From Enterobacteriaceae bacterium UBA5654 (GTDB taxonomy: Bacteria > Pseudomonadota > Gammaproteobacteria > Enterobacterales > Enterobacteriaceae), in assembly GCA_002421005.1 (NCBI GenBank), contig DIJC01000015.1, positions 62,001 to 126,000 of the forward strand: DNA of 64,000 bases, read 5' to 3'. Below the pieces are notes generated by a model, which ran no database searches, was not told the origin of the DNA, and saw only the letters and a list, made by a program, of their open reading frames with translations. Positions within the stretch are counted from its first letter, which is position 1, and each line of letters opens with the position of its first letter. This document shows positions 52,630 to 61,859 of the stretch, one piece after another. The position numbers and the translations under genes are program-made.

Positions 52630-53160
52630 TCAGGCGTTGATGATGTCTTTCAGGTGCAATTCTTCAGAAATCTGTTTTACCCACTGCTCTACGCGTTCAG
52701 CAGTCAGTTCTGGCTGGCGGTCTTCGTCAATCGCCAGGCCCACAAAGTGGTCGTCATCGACAAGACCTTTCGATGCTTCAAAATGGTAGCCAGCGGTCGG
52801 CCAGTGACCGACGATGGTCGCGCCGCGCGGTTCGATGATATCGCGGATGGTGCCTAACGCGTCGCAGAAGTATTCCGCGTAGTCTTCCTGATCGCCGCAG
52901 CCAAACAGCGCTACCAGCTTACCGTTGAAGTCTACCTCTTCCAGCGTCGGGAAGAAGTCGTCCCAGTCACACTGTGCTTCACCATAGTACCAGGTCGGGA
53001 TGCCCAGCAGCAGAATGTCGTAACCGGCAAGGTCTTCTTTGCTGCTTTTGGCAATGTCATGCACATCGGCAACGTCCTTACCCAACTGCTTTTGAATCAT
53101 CTTCGCGATATTTTCAGTGTTGCCTGTATCGCTGCCGAAAAAGATGCCTGTGATTGCCAT
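52630..53160 (-). CDS. fldA: Flavodoxin 1
   Basis: 176 residues from the ATG ending at 53160 (MAITGIFFGSDTGNTE, the FMN phosphate loop). Long-chain flavodoxin that carries electrons to biotin synthase, methionine synthase, pyruvate formate-lyase activase and others. Aromatic FMN-flanking loops TWYYGEAQCDWDDF and CGDQEDYAEYF are present. fur follows by about 200 bp and may be partly co-transcribed. Confidence 0.97.
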   Translation of the reverse strand: MAITGIFFGSDTGNTENIAKMIQKQLGKDVADVHDIAKSSKEDLAGYDILLLGIPTWYYGEAQCDWDDFFPTLEEVDFNGKLVALFGCGDQEDYAEYFCDALGTIRDIIEPRGATIVGHWPTAGYHFEASKGLVDDDHFVGLAIDEDRQPELTAERVEQWVKQISEELHLKDIINA

Positions 53161-53310
53161 GAGTGAAATAACCTCTTGATACTTATTGATATGGTGGTGG
53201 CGGATTGCACACGGATAAAGGCAATCATAGCAGAACAGAGAAGTACCCGGAAATAGCAATCGCGTCCGACTGCACTCTCTGCTACATGAAAGGGGATTCT
53301 GGACGGCTTT

Positions 53311-53604
53311 TCAGACAATATCCTGCCCGCGCAGATGCGCAAGCTGAAGGAGCAACATTTCTTCGATCAGTTCACTGCGGCTGATTTCACGGGCTTCCGC
53401 CAGCTCGTTCAGCGCATCCACGGCATCGGCGTTAAGTTTTAACTCAACCCGCTTCAGGCCGCGCACTTTGTCACGCTTAAGCTGATTACGCTTATTGATG
53501 CGCAACTGTTCGTCACGCGAGAGGGGACTGGTTTTGGGTCTTCCCGGGCGACGCTCATTCGCGAACAGATCTATTGTCGTACGGTCCGTTTGTTCTTTTG
53601 CCAT
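53311..53604 (-). CDS. ybfE: YbfE, small LexA-regulon-type DNA-binding protein
   Basis: 97 residues with an Arg/Lys-rich N-terminal half (RPGRPKTSPLSRDEQLRINK) and a ribbon-helix-helix-like C-terminal half (RVELKLNADAVDALNELAEA). In E. coli ybfE is LexA-controlled; I see no clear SOS box here. Role unknown. It lies 150 bp upstream of fldA. Confidence 0.92.
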   Translation of the reverse strand: MAKEQTDRTTIDLFANERRPGRPKTSPLSRDEQLRINKRNQLKRDKVRGLKRVELKLNADAVDALNELAEAREISRSELIEEMLLLQLAHLRGQDIV

Positions 53605-53690
53605 GATTCAGAGTGACTTCGGGGGAAACGAGCAGCCGGGCCTTTGCCCGGTTGAGTAGCGCGCCATCATACATCAGTGCAGCAGGCACG

Positions 53691-53731
53691 CCAACGTCCG
53701 CAAGCAATCTGGCGTACGGACGTTGGATTTT
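53691..53731. terminator. Long hairpin at the 3' side of ybfF
   Basis: CCAACGTCCG / CGGACGTTGG, a perfect 10-bp stem with a 16-base loop. The T-run (GATTTTT) is on the plus-strand side, so it is not oriented for ybfF; it may block antisense transcription or protect the ybfF 3' end. Confidence 0.4.
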
Positions 53732-53734
53732 TAA

Positions 53735-54505
53735 TCACTGCTGCTCGTTCAGATAGCGGCGGATGGCCCGCAGCACCGCGTCCGGTTTTTCAGCGTGCAC
53801 CCAATGACCGGCTCCGGCAATGACGTGCGCTTTGGCCTGCGGGAATTGCGCCAGCAGCGCATCGCGGTATTCAGCGGTGACGTATGGCGAATTACCGCCG
53901 GGAACGAACAGCGCCGGGCGATCCCACGCCGGAACCGTTTCCCAGCCGACGATATGTGGATATTGCTCCCACAGTACCGGCACGTTAAAGCGCCATTCGC
54001 CGTCAACGAACGATTTCAGTAAAAACTGGATCACGCCTTCTTCAGCAATAATGTCGCGCATGACCGTCGCGGCCTGCTGGCGCGTGGTGCTGGCGGCAGC
54101 GGTGACGGCGTTAATGGCGGCAAAGATTTCATCATGGCGGCGGACCGCATAATTGACCGGGGCGATATCCAGCGCCACCAGGCCGTCAATGCGATCTTTT
54201 GCCAGCGCGGTCAGCGCCATTACCGCTTTGCCGCCCATTGAGTGACCAATAAAGGTGGCTTTATCAATAGATAAGTCGTCGAGCGTATCAAGCAGATCTT
54301 GCGCCATCGCCGGATAGTTCATTTCAGGCGAACGCGGGGAAAGGCCGTGGTTGCGCATATCGACCTGAACGACGTCATAGTCGCTTACCAGATCGCGGGC
54401 GAGAATGCCGAGATTATCCAGGCTACCAAACAGGCCGTGAACCAGAACCACCGGTGAAGAGGTAGTCGAATTTTGTGCAGATAGCGTGCGAGTGTTTAAT
54501 TTCAT
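53735..54505 (-). CDS. ybfF: YbfF alpha/beta-hydrolase esterase
   Basis: 256 residues, alpha/beta hydrolase with nucleophile elbow GHSMGGKA, oxyanion region VHGLFGSLDN and His in GAGHWVHAE. The E. coli enzyme hydrolyses palmitoyl-CoA and malonyl-CoA in vitro. Physiological substrate not settled. Divergent from seqA. Confidence 0.94.
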   Translation of the reverse strand: MKLNTRTLSAQNSTTSSPVVLVHGLFGSLDNLGILARDLVSDYDVVQVDMRNHGLSPRSPEMNYPAMAQDLLDTLDDLSIDKATFIGHSMGGKAVMALTALAKDRIDGLVALDIAPVNYAVRRHDEIFAAINAVTAAASTTRQQAATVMRDIIAEEGVIQFLLKSFVDGEWRFNVPVLWEQYPHIVGWETVPAWDRPALFVPGGNSPYVTAEYRDALLAQFPQAKAHVIAGAGHWVHAEKPDAVLRAIRRYLNEQQ

Positions 54506-54686
54506 GGTAAAGATCTTTTTTTCGCTCTGGCAGGTTAGGGTATCATGGTGAACATTCTGCCGCCCGGCTGCAAGCGTTCAGAAGTTTCCTGACTTTTGCG
54601 GTCATCCTGGCCTGACGCTATCCGCAGTTGAGATTTGACCTTATAATCTCAATAACTTGTACTCTTAATTATCGTACTGGATAAAG

Positions 54687-55229
54687 ATGAAAACGATCGA
54701 AGTTGATGATGAACTCTATCGCTATATTGCCAGCCACACGCAGCACATTGGTGAGAGCGCATCCGACATTTTACGGCGCATACTGAAGTTTTCCGCCGCA
54801 TCACAGCCTGCCACACCGGTGAATAAAGAGGTCACTTCCCCCGCGCCAGTGGTGGAGAAAAAACCGGTTAACTCTCCTAAAGATAACGTTCGCGCAATGC
54901 GTGAACTGCTGTTATCTGACGAATATGCAGAGCAACGCAAAGCGGTGAATCGTTTTATGCTGGTGCTGTCTACACTCTATTCACTGGACAGCAACGCATT
55001 CGCCGAAGCCACTGAATCCCTGCACGGTCGGACCCGCGTTTATTTCGCCTCCGACGAGCAGACGTTGCTGCAAAGCGGTAATCAGACTAAACCGAAACAG
55101 GTGCCGGGCACCCCCTATTGGGTGATTACCAATACCAATACAGGTCGTAAATGCGGCATGATTGAACATATCATGCAATCCATGCAGTTCCCGGCGGAAC
55201 TGACAGAGAAGGTTTGCGGCACTATTTAA
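54687..55229 (+). CDS. seqA: SeqA replication-initiation negative regulator
   Basis: 180 residues: N-terminal oligomerisation motif (MKTIEVDDELYRYIASHTQH) and C-terminal hemimethylated-GATC-binding domain with GRTRVYFASDEQTLLQSG and the NTGRK loop. It sequesters oriC after initiation and organises new DNA. pgm starts 24 bp downstream, the same operon as in E. coli. Confidence 0.97.
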   Translation: MKTIEVDDELYRYIASHTQHIGESASDILRRILKFSAASQPATPVNKEVTSPAPVVEKKPVNSPKDNVRAMRELLLSDEYAEQRKAVNRFMLVLSTLYSLDSNAFAEATESLHGRTRVYFASDEQTLLQSGNQTKPKQVPGTPYWVITNTNTGRKCGMIEHIMQSMQFPAELTEKVCGTI

Positions 55230-55253
55230 CCCTTGCATCAGAAGGACCAGGCA

Positions 55254-56894
55254 ATGGCAGTTCACAATCGTGCGGGCCAACCCGCACAACAGAGTGATTT
55301 GATCAACGTCGCCCAGCTTACCGCGCAGTACTACGTACTGAAGCCGGAAGCAGGCAACCCGGAGCATGCAGTAAAGTTTGGTACTTCCGGCCATCGTGGC
55401 AGCGCGGCGCGTCACAGCTTTAACGAACCGCACATTCTGGCGATTGCCCAGGCCATCGCGGAAGAGCGCGCCAAAAACGGTATCACCGGTCCTTGCTATG
55501 TCGGCAAAGACACCCACGCGCTGTCTGAACCGGCATTTATCTCGGTTCTTGAAGTGCTGGCGGCAAACGGCGTCGATGTGATCGTTCAGCAGAATAACGG
55601 CTTTACGCCAACGCCTGCGGTATCGAACGCTATCCTGGTCCACAACAAAAACGGCGGCGCGCAGGCTGACGGCATCGTCATTACGCCGTCGCACAACCCG
55701 CCGGAAGATGGCGGCATTAAATACAACCCGCCTAACGGTGGCCCGGCCGATACCAACGTCACTAAAGTCGTGGAAGATCGCGCCAACGCGCTGCTGGCAG
55801 ATGGCCTGAACGGCGTGAAGCGTATTACGCTTGATGCCGCGATGGCTTCCGGTCACGTGAAAGAGCGGGATCTGGTACAGCCGTTTATCGAAGGGCTGGC
55901 GGAGATCGTCGATATGGCGGCGATCCAGAAAGCGGGCCTGACGCTGGGCGTCGATCCTCTCGGCGGCTCCGGTATCGAATACTGGAAACGCATTGCCGAG
56001 CACTACACGCTGAACCTGACTATCGTTAACGATCAGGTCGATCAGACTTTCCGCTTTATGCATCTGGATAAAGACGGCGTGATCCGTATGGACTGCTCCT
56101 CTGAATCAGCGATGGCGGGGCTGCTGGCGCTGCGCGACAAATTCGATCTGGCCTTTGCGAACGACCCGGATTACGACCGCCACGGTATCGTCACCCCGGC
56201 AGGACTGATGAACCCGAACCATTATCTCGCGGTTGCGATCAACTACCTGTTCCAGCACCGCCCGCAGTGGGGCAAAGACGTTGCCGTGGGTAAAACGCTG
56301 GTGTCTTCAGCGATGATTGACCGTGTGGTGAACGATCTGGGTCGTAAGCTGGTAGAAGTGCCGGTCGGCTTTAAATGGTTTGTGGATGGCCTGTTCGACG
56401 GCAGCTTTGGCTTTGGCGGCGAAGAGAGCGCGGGCGCTTCCTTCCTGCGTTTCGACGGCACGCCGTGGTCCACGGACAAAGACGGCATCATTATGTGCCT
56501 GCTGGCGGCTGAAATTACCGCCGTCACCGGGAAAAACCCGCAGCAGCATTATGATGAGCTGGCAGAACGCTTCGGTGCACCGAGCTATAACCGCCTGGGG
56601 GCCAGCGCGACTTCCGCGCAGAAAGCCGCGCTGTCTAAGCTCTCGCCGGAAATGGTCAGCGCCGACACGCTGGCGGGCGATCCGATCACCGCGCGTCTGA
56701 CCACCGCACCGGGTAACGGCGCATCTATCGGCGGTCTGAAAGTGATGACCGACAACGGCTGGTTTGCGGCGCGTCCGTCCGGTACCGAAGACGCCTATAA
56801 AATCTACTGTGAAAGCTTCCTCGGCGAAGAACACCGCAAGCTGATTGAGAAAGAAGCGGTAGAAATCGTCAGTGAAGTCCTGAAGAACGCCTGA
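55254..56894 (+). CDS. pgm: Phosphoglucomutase
   Basis: 546 residues, start at MAVHNRAGQPAQQSDLINVA. It interconverts glucose-1-P and glucose-6-P for UDP-glucose and glycogen synthesis. The phosphoserine loop is TPSHNPPEDGG, the Mg site DPDYDRHG and the phosphate-binding end RPSGTEDAYKIY. Follows seqA closely. Confidence 0.98.
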   Translation: MAVHNRAGQPAQQSDLINVAQLTAQYYVLKPEAGNPEHAVKFGTSGHRGSAARHSFNEPHILAIAQAIAEERAKNGITGPCYVGKDTHALSEPAFISVLEVLAANGVDVIVQQNNGFTPTPAVSNAILVHNKNGGAQADGIVITPSHNPPEDGGIKYNPPNGGPADTNVTKVVEDRANALLADGLNGVKRITLDAAMASGHVKERDLVQPFIEGLAEIVDMAAIQKAGLTLGVDPLGGSGIEYWKRIAEHYTLNLTIVNDQVDQTFRFMHLDKDGVIRMDCSSESAMAGLLALRDKFDLAFANDPDYDRHGIVTPAGLMNPNHYLAVAINYLFQHRPQWGKDVAVGKTLVSSAMIDRVVNDLGRKLVEVPVGFKWFVDGLFDGSFGFGGEESAGASFLRFDGTPWSTDKDGIIMCLLAAEITAVTGKNPQQHYDELAERFGAPSYNRLGASATSAQKAALSKLSPEMVSADTLAGDPITARLTTAPGNGASIGGLKVMTDNGWFAARPSGTEDAYKIYCESFLGEEHRKLIEKEAVEIVSEVLKNA

Positions 56895-56913
56895 TCCGGC
56901 GACCTTCTTTATT

Positions 56914-56938
56914 AACGCCTCCTGCGGGAGGCGTTTTG
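56914..56938 (+). terminator. pgm terminator
   Basis: AACGCCTCC-TGCG-GGAGGCGTTTT 9-bp stem, 19 bp after the pgm stop. Confidence 0.88.
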
Positions 56939-57057
56939 CTGTCTGCTATCTTGGGAACCCTGTGTCAGCAGGATGAAGTAAGAATCACACCGTGCGCGAT
57001 TTTAATACGCAGTTTGCCGAATAAGCCGAGGCCCCTCGCGGAGCCTCCACCTCATCA

Positions 57058-58371
57058 TTAACCGTGCTTATTCTTCATTTCAAAGCGTGGTGAGACCAAA
57101 CCGTACAGCGTCCAGCCCATAAAGGTCACGATTGCTCCGTACAGCATGGCTTCTTCCCCGGACGAGTAAAGCGCGTAGAAGCTATAAACCGCGCCGATAA
57201 ACGCCACCACGTTGGCCACTTTGGCTTTCTTCGGATCGACCTTTGCCACCTTCTGAATAATCACCAGTGCCGCCATCGACAGGATATACGGGATAATATT
57301 GGTGACGACCGCCAGGTTGACCAGCACGTTGAACTGGCTGTTCAGAGAAGGGCTGATAGTCATCAGCGACAGCCCGCTCTGGAAAATCACAATCGCCAGC
57401 ATCCCCTGAACCGGGGCGTCGGCTTTATTGAGCCGCGAGAAGATCTTCGGGAAATAGCCTTCATCCGCAGAAGATTTAAACACCTGCGCAATGGTGAACT
57501 GCCAGCCGAGTAGGGAGCCGCAGCAGGACATCACCATCAGACCCATAATGACCTTGCCGACGCCGGGGGTGAACATCTGGGCAAACGCCACGCCGAACGG
57601 GGCGGTGGAGTTTGCCAGATCCATATTCGGCACGATCCCGGCGATCACGTTAGTGGAGACAATATAAATGGCCGCTGCGCCCAGCGTCCCGCCAAGTACC
57701 GCAATCGGCACGTTGCGTTCCGGGTTTTCCACGACGTCCGTATTCGCGCAGGCCGACTCCAGACCGAGAAAAGCCCACAGCGTCATAGCAATGGAAGAGC
57801 CTACGGCGCTGAAGAACGGCACGTTGTGCGGATTCCAGGATTCAGCGTACATCGTCGGGCTGAACCAGAACCAGCCGATAATGCACAGACCCACCACCGG
57901 AATAATCACTCCCCAGATAGTGACGCTACTCAGTTGCCCGGTGATCCGCGCCCCGCCAAAATTGGCGACGGTGCAAATCCACAGCACGCCGATGGTCGCC
58001 AGCCCGATTTGCACCGGGCTTAAGGCGAGGCCAAACAACTCCGTGCCATAGCCGACGGCGGAAATAGCAATCGCCACGTTGGCAATCAGCAGCGAAACCC
58101 CGTAGGTATAGTTCGCCATAAAGTTGCCGGATTTGCCGAAGGCGTATTCCGCATAGCCGCCCATCCCGCCCGATTTACGGCTGAACATCCCGCATTTGGC
58201 GAATGCCCATGCCAGCGCCATTGACCCGACGGCGGTGACCAGCCAGGAAATAATCGAAATGGTGCCCACTTCGGCGAGTTTGGTGGGCAGCATGATGATG
58301 CCCGATCCCATCATGTTGACCATTGTCAAAATGGTGAGCTGAACCACGCCCATTTTATTGGACTTACTCAT
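57058..58371 (-). CDS. potE: Putrescine:ornithine antiporter PotE
   Basis: 437 residues, twelve predicted helices of the APC family. It takes up ornithine and exports putrescine made by SpeF, helping acid resistance. The first helix motif GSGIIMLPTKLAEVG is characteristic. It starts within the speF stop (ATGA overlap). Confidence 0.97.
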   Translation of the reverse strand: MSKSNKMGVVQLTILTMVNMMGSGIIMLPTKLAEVGTISIISWLVTAVGSMALAWAFAKCGMFSRKSGGMGGYAEYAFGKSGNFMANYTYGVSLLIANVAIAISAVGYGTELFGLALSPVQIGLATIGVLWICTVANFGGARITGQLSSVTIWGVIIPVVGLCIIGWFWFSPTMYAESWNPHNVPFFSAVGSSIAMTLWAFLGLESACANTDVVENPERNVPIAVLGGTLGAAAIYIVSTNVIAGIVPNMDLANSTAPFGVAFAQMFTPGVGKVIMGLMVMSCCGSLLGWQFTIAQVFKSSADEGYFPKIFSRLNKADAPVQGMLAIVIFQSGLSLMTISPSLNSQFNVLVNLAVVTNIIPYILSMAALVIIQKVAKVDPKKAKVANVVAFIGAVYSFYALYSSGEEAMLYGAIVTFMGWTLYGLVSPRFEMKNKHG

Positions 58372-60563
58372 AATTTTTCTCCTTTCAGCAGCGGGCCACG
58401 CTCAACGGCTTTAATGACGTTGCACCAGACCTGTTTACGTCCGTCCTGCTCCTTGAGGTAGACCCCCTGAAGTTCAGGCGCAAAGCCCGGCAGTAAATTG
58501 ATGCCTTCCTCCAGCGCGCTGAAATAGCGCAGTACCGCACCGCCCCAGATTTCACCGGGAACCACGCACAGCACCCCTGGCGGGTAGGGGAGCGCACCTT
58601 CGGCGGCAATGCGTCCTTCGGCCTGCGGCAGGCGCACCAGTTCGACTTCGCCGCGAATAAAGGCGTAGTTGGCGTCCTGTGGATTCATGCTGACGCGCGG
58701 AAAATGTTCCTTGCGGAACATCTCTTTTTGCAGCTGTTTCACATTGTGGCGGGTATAGAGATCGTGCATCTCCTGGCACAGCTGGCGCAGGGTATAGCCC
58801 TCGTAGCGCTGCTGATACTGGCGGTAAAGTGACGGCAGTACCTCTTCCAGCGGCGCATCCGTCTCCAGCAGTTTTTCAAAACGTACCAGCAGCGCGACAA
58901 GCTGTTGCAGCTTGGCCATATCTTCCGCCGGGGTCAGCAGGAACAGAATCGAGTTGAGATCGCATTTTTCCGGGATGACGCCGTTCTCACGCAGGAAGTT
59001 AGCGAGGATGGTTGCAGGCACGCCAAAGGCTTCGTACTCGCCGCTGGCGGTATCAATGCCCGGCGTGGTCAGCAGCAGTTTGCAGGGATCGACAAAATAC
59101 TGATGCTCAGCGTAGCCTTCAAACGCGTGCCAGTGTTCACCGGGCACAAAATGGAAGAAGCGTAGATCGTTCGCGATATCAGCGGTCGGCCAGCACTGCC
59201 ACGCTTTGCCGTCGATCTGTTCCGGGACAAACGGGCGGATGTCATTGCAGTTATCAAGGATCAGCTTGCGGGCGTCGATGCCGTGCGCCACGCAGTCCAT
59301 CCACATATTGCGGCCGCATTCGCCCTCGTGCATCCTGGCATTGATATCCAGCGCGGCAAACAGCGGATAAAACGGGCTGGTGGAGGCGTGCATCATGAAG
59401 GCGTTGTTCAGGCGTTTATGCGGAACGTAACGCGACTGGCCCTTAATATGGCTGTCTTTTTTATGGATTTGTGAGGTCTGGGAGAAGCCTGCCTGCTGCT
59501 TGTGAACCGACTGGGTAACCAGAATGCCCGGATCGTTTTCATTCAGATCCAGCAGCAGCGGGGAACAATCCGCCATCATCGGAATAAACTGCTCGTAGCC
59601 GACCCACGCCGAGTCAAACAGGATGTAATCGCACAGGTGGCCGATTTTATCCACCACCTGACGGGCGTTGTAAATGGTGCCATCGTAGGTGCCGAGCTGG
59701 ATCACCGCCAGGCGGAACGGACGCGCGTCGTGGGCGCGCTGCGGCGCGACTTCAGCGATCAGTTCGCGCATATAGCGCTCTTCAAAACAGTGCGCGTCAA
59801 TGCCGCCGATAAATCCATAAGGGTTGCGCGCGGTTTCCAGATACACCGGAGTTGCGCCCGCCTGAAGCAGCGCGCCGTGGTGATTCGATTTATGGTTATT
59901 GCGGTCAAACAGCACCAGATCGCCCGGCGTCAGCAGCGCGTTGAGCACCACTTTGTTGGCCGATGAGGTGCCGTTGAGCACGAAGTAAGTTTTATCCGCG
60001 TTAAACACCTTCGCGGCGTGCTGCTGCGCCACGCAGGGCGCGCCTTCGTGGATCAGTAAATCGCCCATCGCGACGTCCGCATTACACAGATCTGCCCGGA
60101 ACAGCGTCTCGCCAAAAAACTCGACAAACTGATTGCCGGACGGATGGCGGCGGAAGAACTCCCCGCCCTGATGTCCGGGGCAGTCAAACGCGCTGTTGCC
60201 CTGTTTGATATAGTCCACCAGCGCCCGGAAAAAGGGCGGGCGCAGCTGGGTTTCATACTTCTGCGCGGCGGCCTCCAGCTGGCGGCCATAAAATTCGATG
60301 CGCGTTTCGTCGTATTCAAACACGCCCTGAATGCGTGACAGGTACTCTGCCGGAACGCGCTCTTCGCTATTAATGGCGATGAATACCGGAATGTGATAAC
60401 CGGTGGCGTCAATTTCATCGAGCTTACCGCATTCCACATCGTCAATGGTCAATATGATGGCGGCGACGTCAATAAAATGGGTGGCGGAGGTATTCACTAT
60501 TTCACGCTGGGTAGAAAAACAATCAGGGCAAGAGCGACTCACAGCAATTTTTAATTGTGACAT
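58368..60563 (-). CDS. speF: Inducible ornithine decarboxylase SpeF
   Basis: 731 residues, PLP-dependent decarboxylase: N-terminal wing domain, PLP domain with the Schiff-base Lys in SVHKQQAGFSQTSQ, and C-terminal domain. It makes putrescine from ornithine at low pH. It is preceded by about 255 bp of leader and the SpeFL arrest peptide, which in E. coli controls speF in response to ornithine. Confidence 0.97.
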   Translation of the reverse strand: MSQLKIAVSRSCPDCFSTQREIVNTSATHFIDVAAIILTIDDVECGKLDEIDATGYHIPVFIAINSEERVPAEYLSRIQGVFEYDETRIEFYGRQLEAAAQKYETQLRPPFFRALVDYIKQGNSAFDCPGHQGGEFFRRHPSGNQFVEFFGETLFRADLCNADVAMGDLLIHEGAPCVAQQHAAKVFNADKTYFVLNGTSSANKVVLNALLTPGDLVLFDRNNHKSNHHGALLQAGATPVYLETARNPYGFIGGIDAHCFEERYMRELIAEVAPQRAHDARPFRLAVIQLGTYDGTIYNARQVVDKIGHLCDYILFDSAWVGYEQFIPMMADCSPLLLDLNENDPGILVTQSVHKQQAGFSQTSQIHKKDSHIKGQSRYVPHKRLNNAFMMHASTSPFYPLFAALDINARMHEGECGRNMWMDCVAHGIDARKLILDNCNDIRPFVPEQIDGKAWQCWPTADIANDLRFFHFVPGEHWHAFEGYAEHQYFVDPCKLLLTTPGIDTASGEYEAFGVPATILANFLRENGVIPEKCDLNSILFLLTPAEDMAKLQQLVALLVRFEKLLETDAPLEEVLPSLYRQYQQRYEGYTLRQLCQEMHDLYTRHNVKQLQKEMFRKEHFPRVSMNPQDANYAFIRGEVELVRLPQAEGRIAAEGALPYPPGVLCVVPGEIWGGAVLRYFSALEEGINLLPGFAPELQGVYLKEQDGRKQVWCNVIKAVERGPLLKGEKL

Positions 60564-60819
60564 TTGTTATTCCTTTATTTTTGGTAATAGCAATCCCTCA
60601 ATTTCTTTCAGGTAAAGAAACTGATTATTCCGGGAAAAAAAGCAATGCGTATTCACTGATAAAAAATCAGTGCATAACTTTTTCTGGGTGTCATAAATCC
60701 TGCCGGTCCGGTCACCAGCAATACAGGATTTATCGGGAGTAAGCGCGGTTCGCTACAGGTAACAGACTGTATTAAAAGCCTTAAGGTTAGCTGTGCACGG
60801 AAGCGCCGATGTCAGATGA

Positions 60820-60924
60820 CTATCGGGCATTAAAGAAGTGAAAATCAAAACTATTGCGGTGGGCAAACATCATAATATGCGTTGTCCGCCTTATATGTGG
60901 CATAATTCGACTATTGTTTTCCAT
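60820..60924 (-). CDS. speFL: SpeFL ornithine-sensing leader peptide
   Basis: 34 codons, starting MENNSRIMPHIRRTTHIM and ending NSFDFHFFNAR then TAG. It agrees with E. coli SpeFL except at two positions (Ile for Thr at 7, Met for Lys at 19, by memory). In E. coli, ornithine trapped in the exit tunnel stalls the ribosome at the end of this ORF, which hides a Rho-loading region and lets transcription continue into speF. The C-terminal sensing region is fully conserved. The 256 bp between it and speF would hold the Rho-dependent control region. Confidence 0.93.
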   Translation of the reverse strand: MENNSRIMPHIRRTTHIMMFAHRNSFDFHFFNAR

Positions 60925-61181
60925 TTTATTCACCATTCATATGTTTATTGAAGGTGTGCACATTTTATCTGGAAAAACGGTATTAACTGTGAAGTGTGTC
61001 AACAAAAAAAGATCATTACAGAAATAATTACTCACTGATTATGCATAAATGACGGCGAGATGCATTAATGTGTATGAGATGTAAATAATAAGTGAAAATT
61101 TTATTTTGCGAAAAAGTGTCGCCGCGAAAATAAATTTCCGGCGAGAAAGTTAATAAAGCGGTGAAATAAATGAATAGTTAT
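60925..61181. other. Intergenic region between kdpE and speFL
   Basis: About 257 bp, AT-rich, carrying the speFL-speF-potE promoter on the minus strand. I cannot name a site in it. No terminator with a clear stem and T-run is visible after kdpE. Confidence 0.5.
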
Positions 61182-61859
61182 TCAAAGCATAAAACGGTAG
61201 CCGATGCCGGTTTCCGTTAATAAATAGCGGGGGCGCGCTGGATCGGCCTCCAGCTTTTGCCGAAGGTGTCCCATATAAATGCGTAAATAGTGACTATGCT
61301 CAATGGCATTTGGTCCCCAGACCTGATTCAGCAGCTGGCGCTGGGTTAATACTTTTCCGGCATTATTGAGCAGCACCGCCAGCAGGCGAAACTCAATCGG
61401 CGTTAAATGCACCGGCTCGCCGTCGCGCAAAATCTGCCGGGTGGCAAGATCCACCTGCAAATTGCCGAACGAGATCAGCGGCTCATTTTGCTGCCCGTTG
61501 GCATGGCGGCGCAGCGCAACCCGCAGCCGGGCCTGAAGCTCGCCGATACCGAACGGTTTACTAAGATAGTCATCCGCGCCCGCGTCCAGAGCGGTGATTT
61601 TGTCGGTTTCCTCCACGCGCGCCGACAGCACAATAATCGGCATCTGGCTCCACAGGCGAACCTCGCGGATAAAATCAATGCCGTCGCCGTCCGGCAGACC
61701 CAGATCGAGGATCGCCAGATCGGGTTTGCGGCTCGCGGCCTCCAGCAGCCCGCGCTGAAGGCTGTCGGCTTCGAATACCCGCAGCCCGTCGGCTTCCAGC
61801 GCGGTGCGCAGAAAGCGGCGGATCGCCTGTTCATCTTCAATAATCAGAATGTTAATCAC
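61182..61859 (-). CDS. kdpE: KdpE response regulator
   Basis: 225 residues, OmpR family: receiver domain with phosphorylated Asp in LAILDLGLPDGDG and Lys in YLSKPFG, then a winged-helix DNA-binding domain (HLTPIEFRLLAVLLNNAGKV). It activates kdpFABC K+ uptake on K+ limitation. GTG start overlapping the kdpD stop (GTGA). Confidence 0.97.
   Translation of the reverse strand: MINILIIEDEQAIRRFLRTALEADGLRVFEADSLQRGLLEAASRKPDLAILDLGLPDGDGIDFIREVRLWSQMPIIVLSARVEETDKITALDAGADDYLSKPFGIGELQARLRVALRRHANGQQNEPLISFGNLQVDLATRQILRDGEPVHLTPIEFRLLAVLLNNAGKVLTQRQLLNQVWGPNAIEHSHYLRIYMGHLRQKLEADPARPRYLLTETGIGYRFML

Noticed and set aside
53605..53690. LexA box upstream of ybfE
   Set aside because: E. coli ybfE is SOS-regulated, but I found no CTGT-N8-ACAG match here. 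A CCGGGC/GCCCGG hairpin is present but has no T-run.
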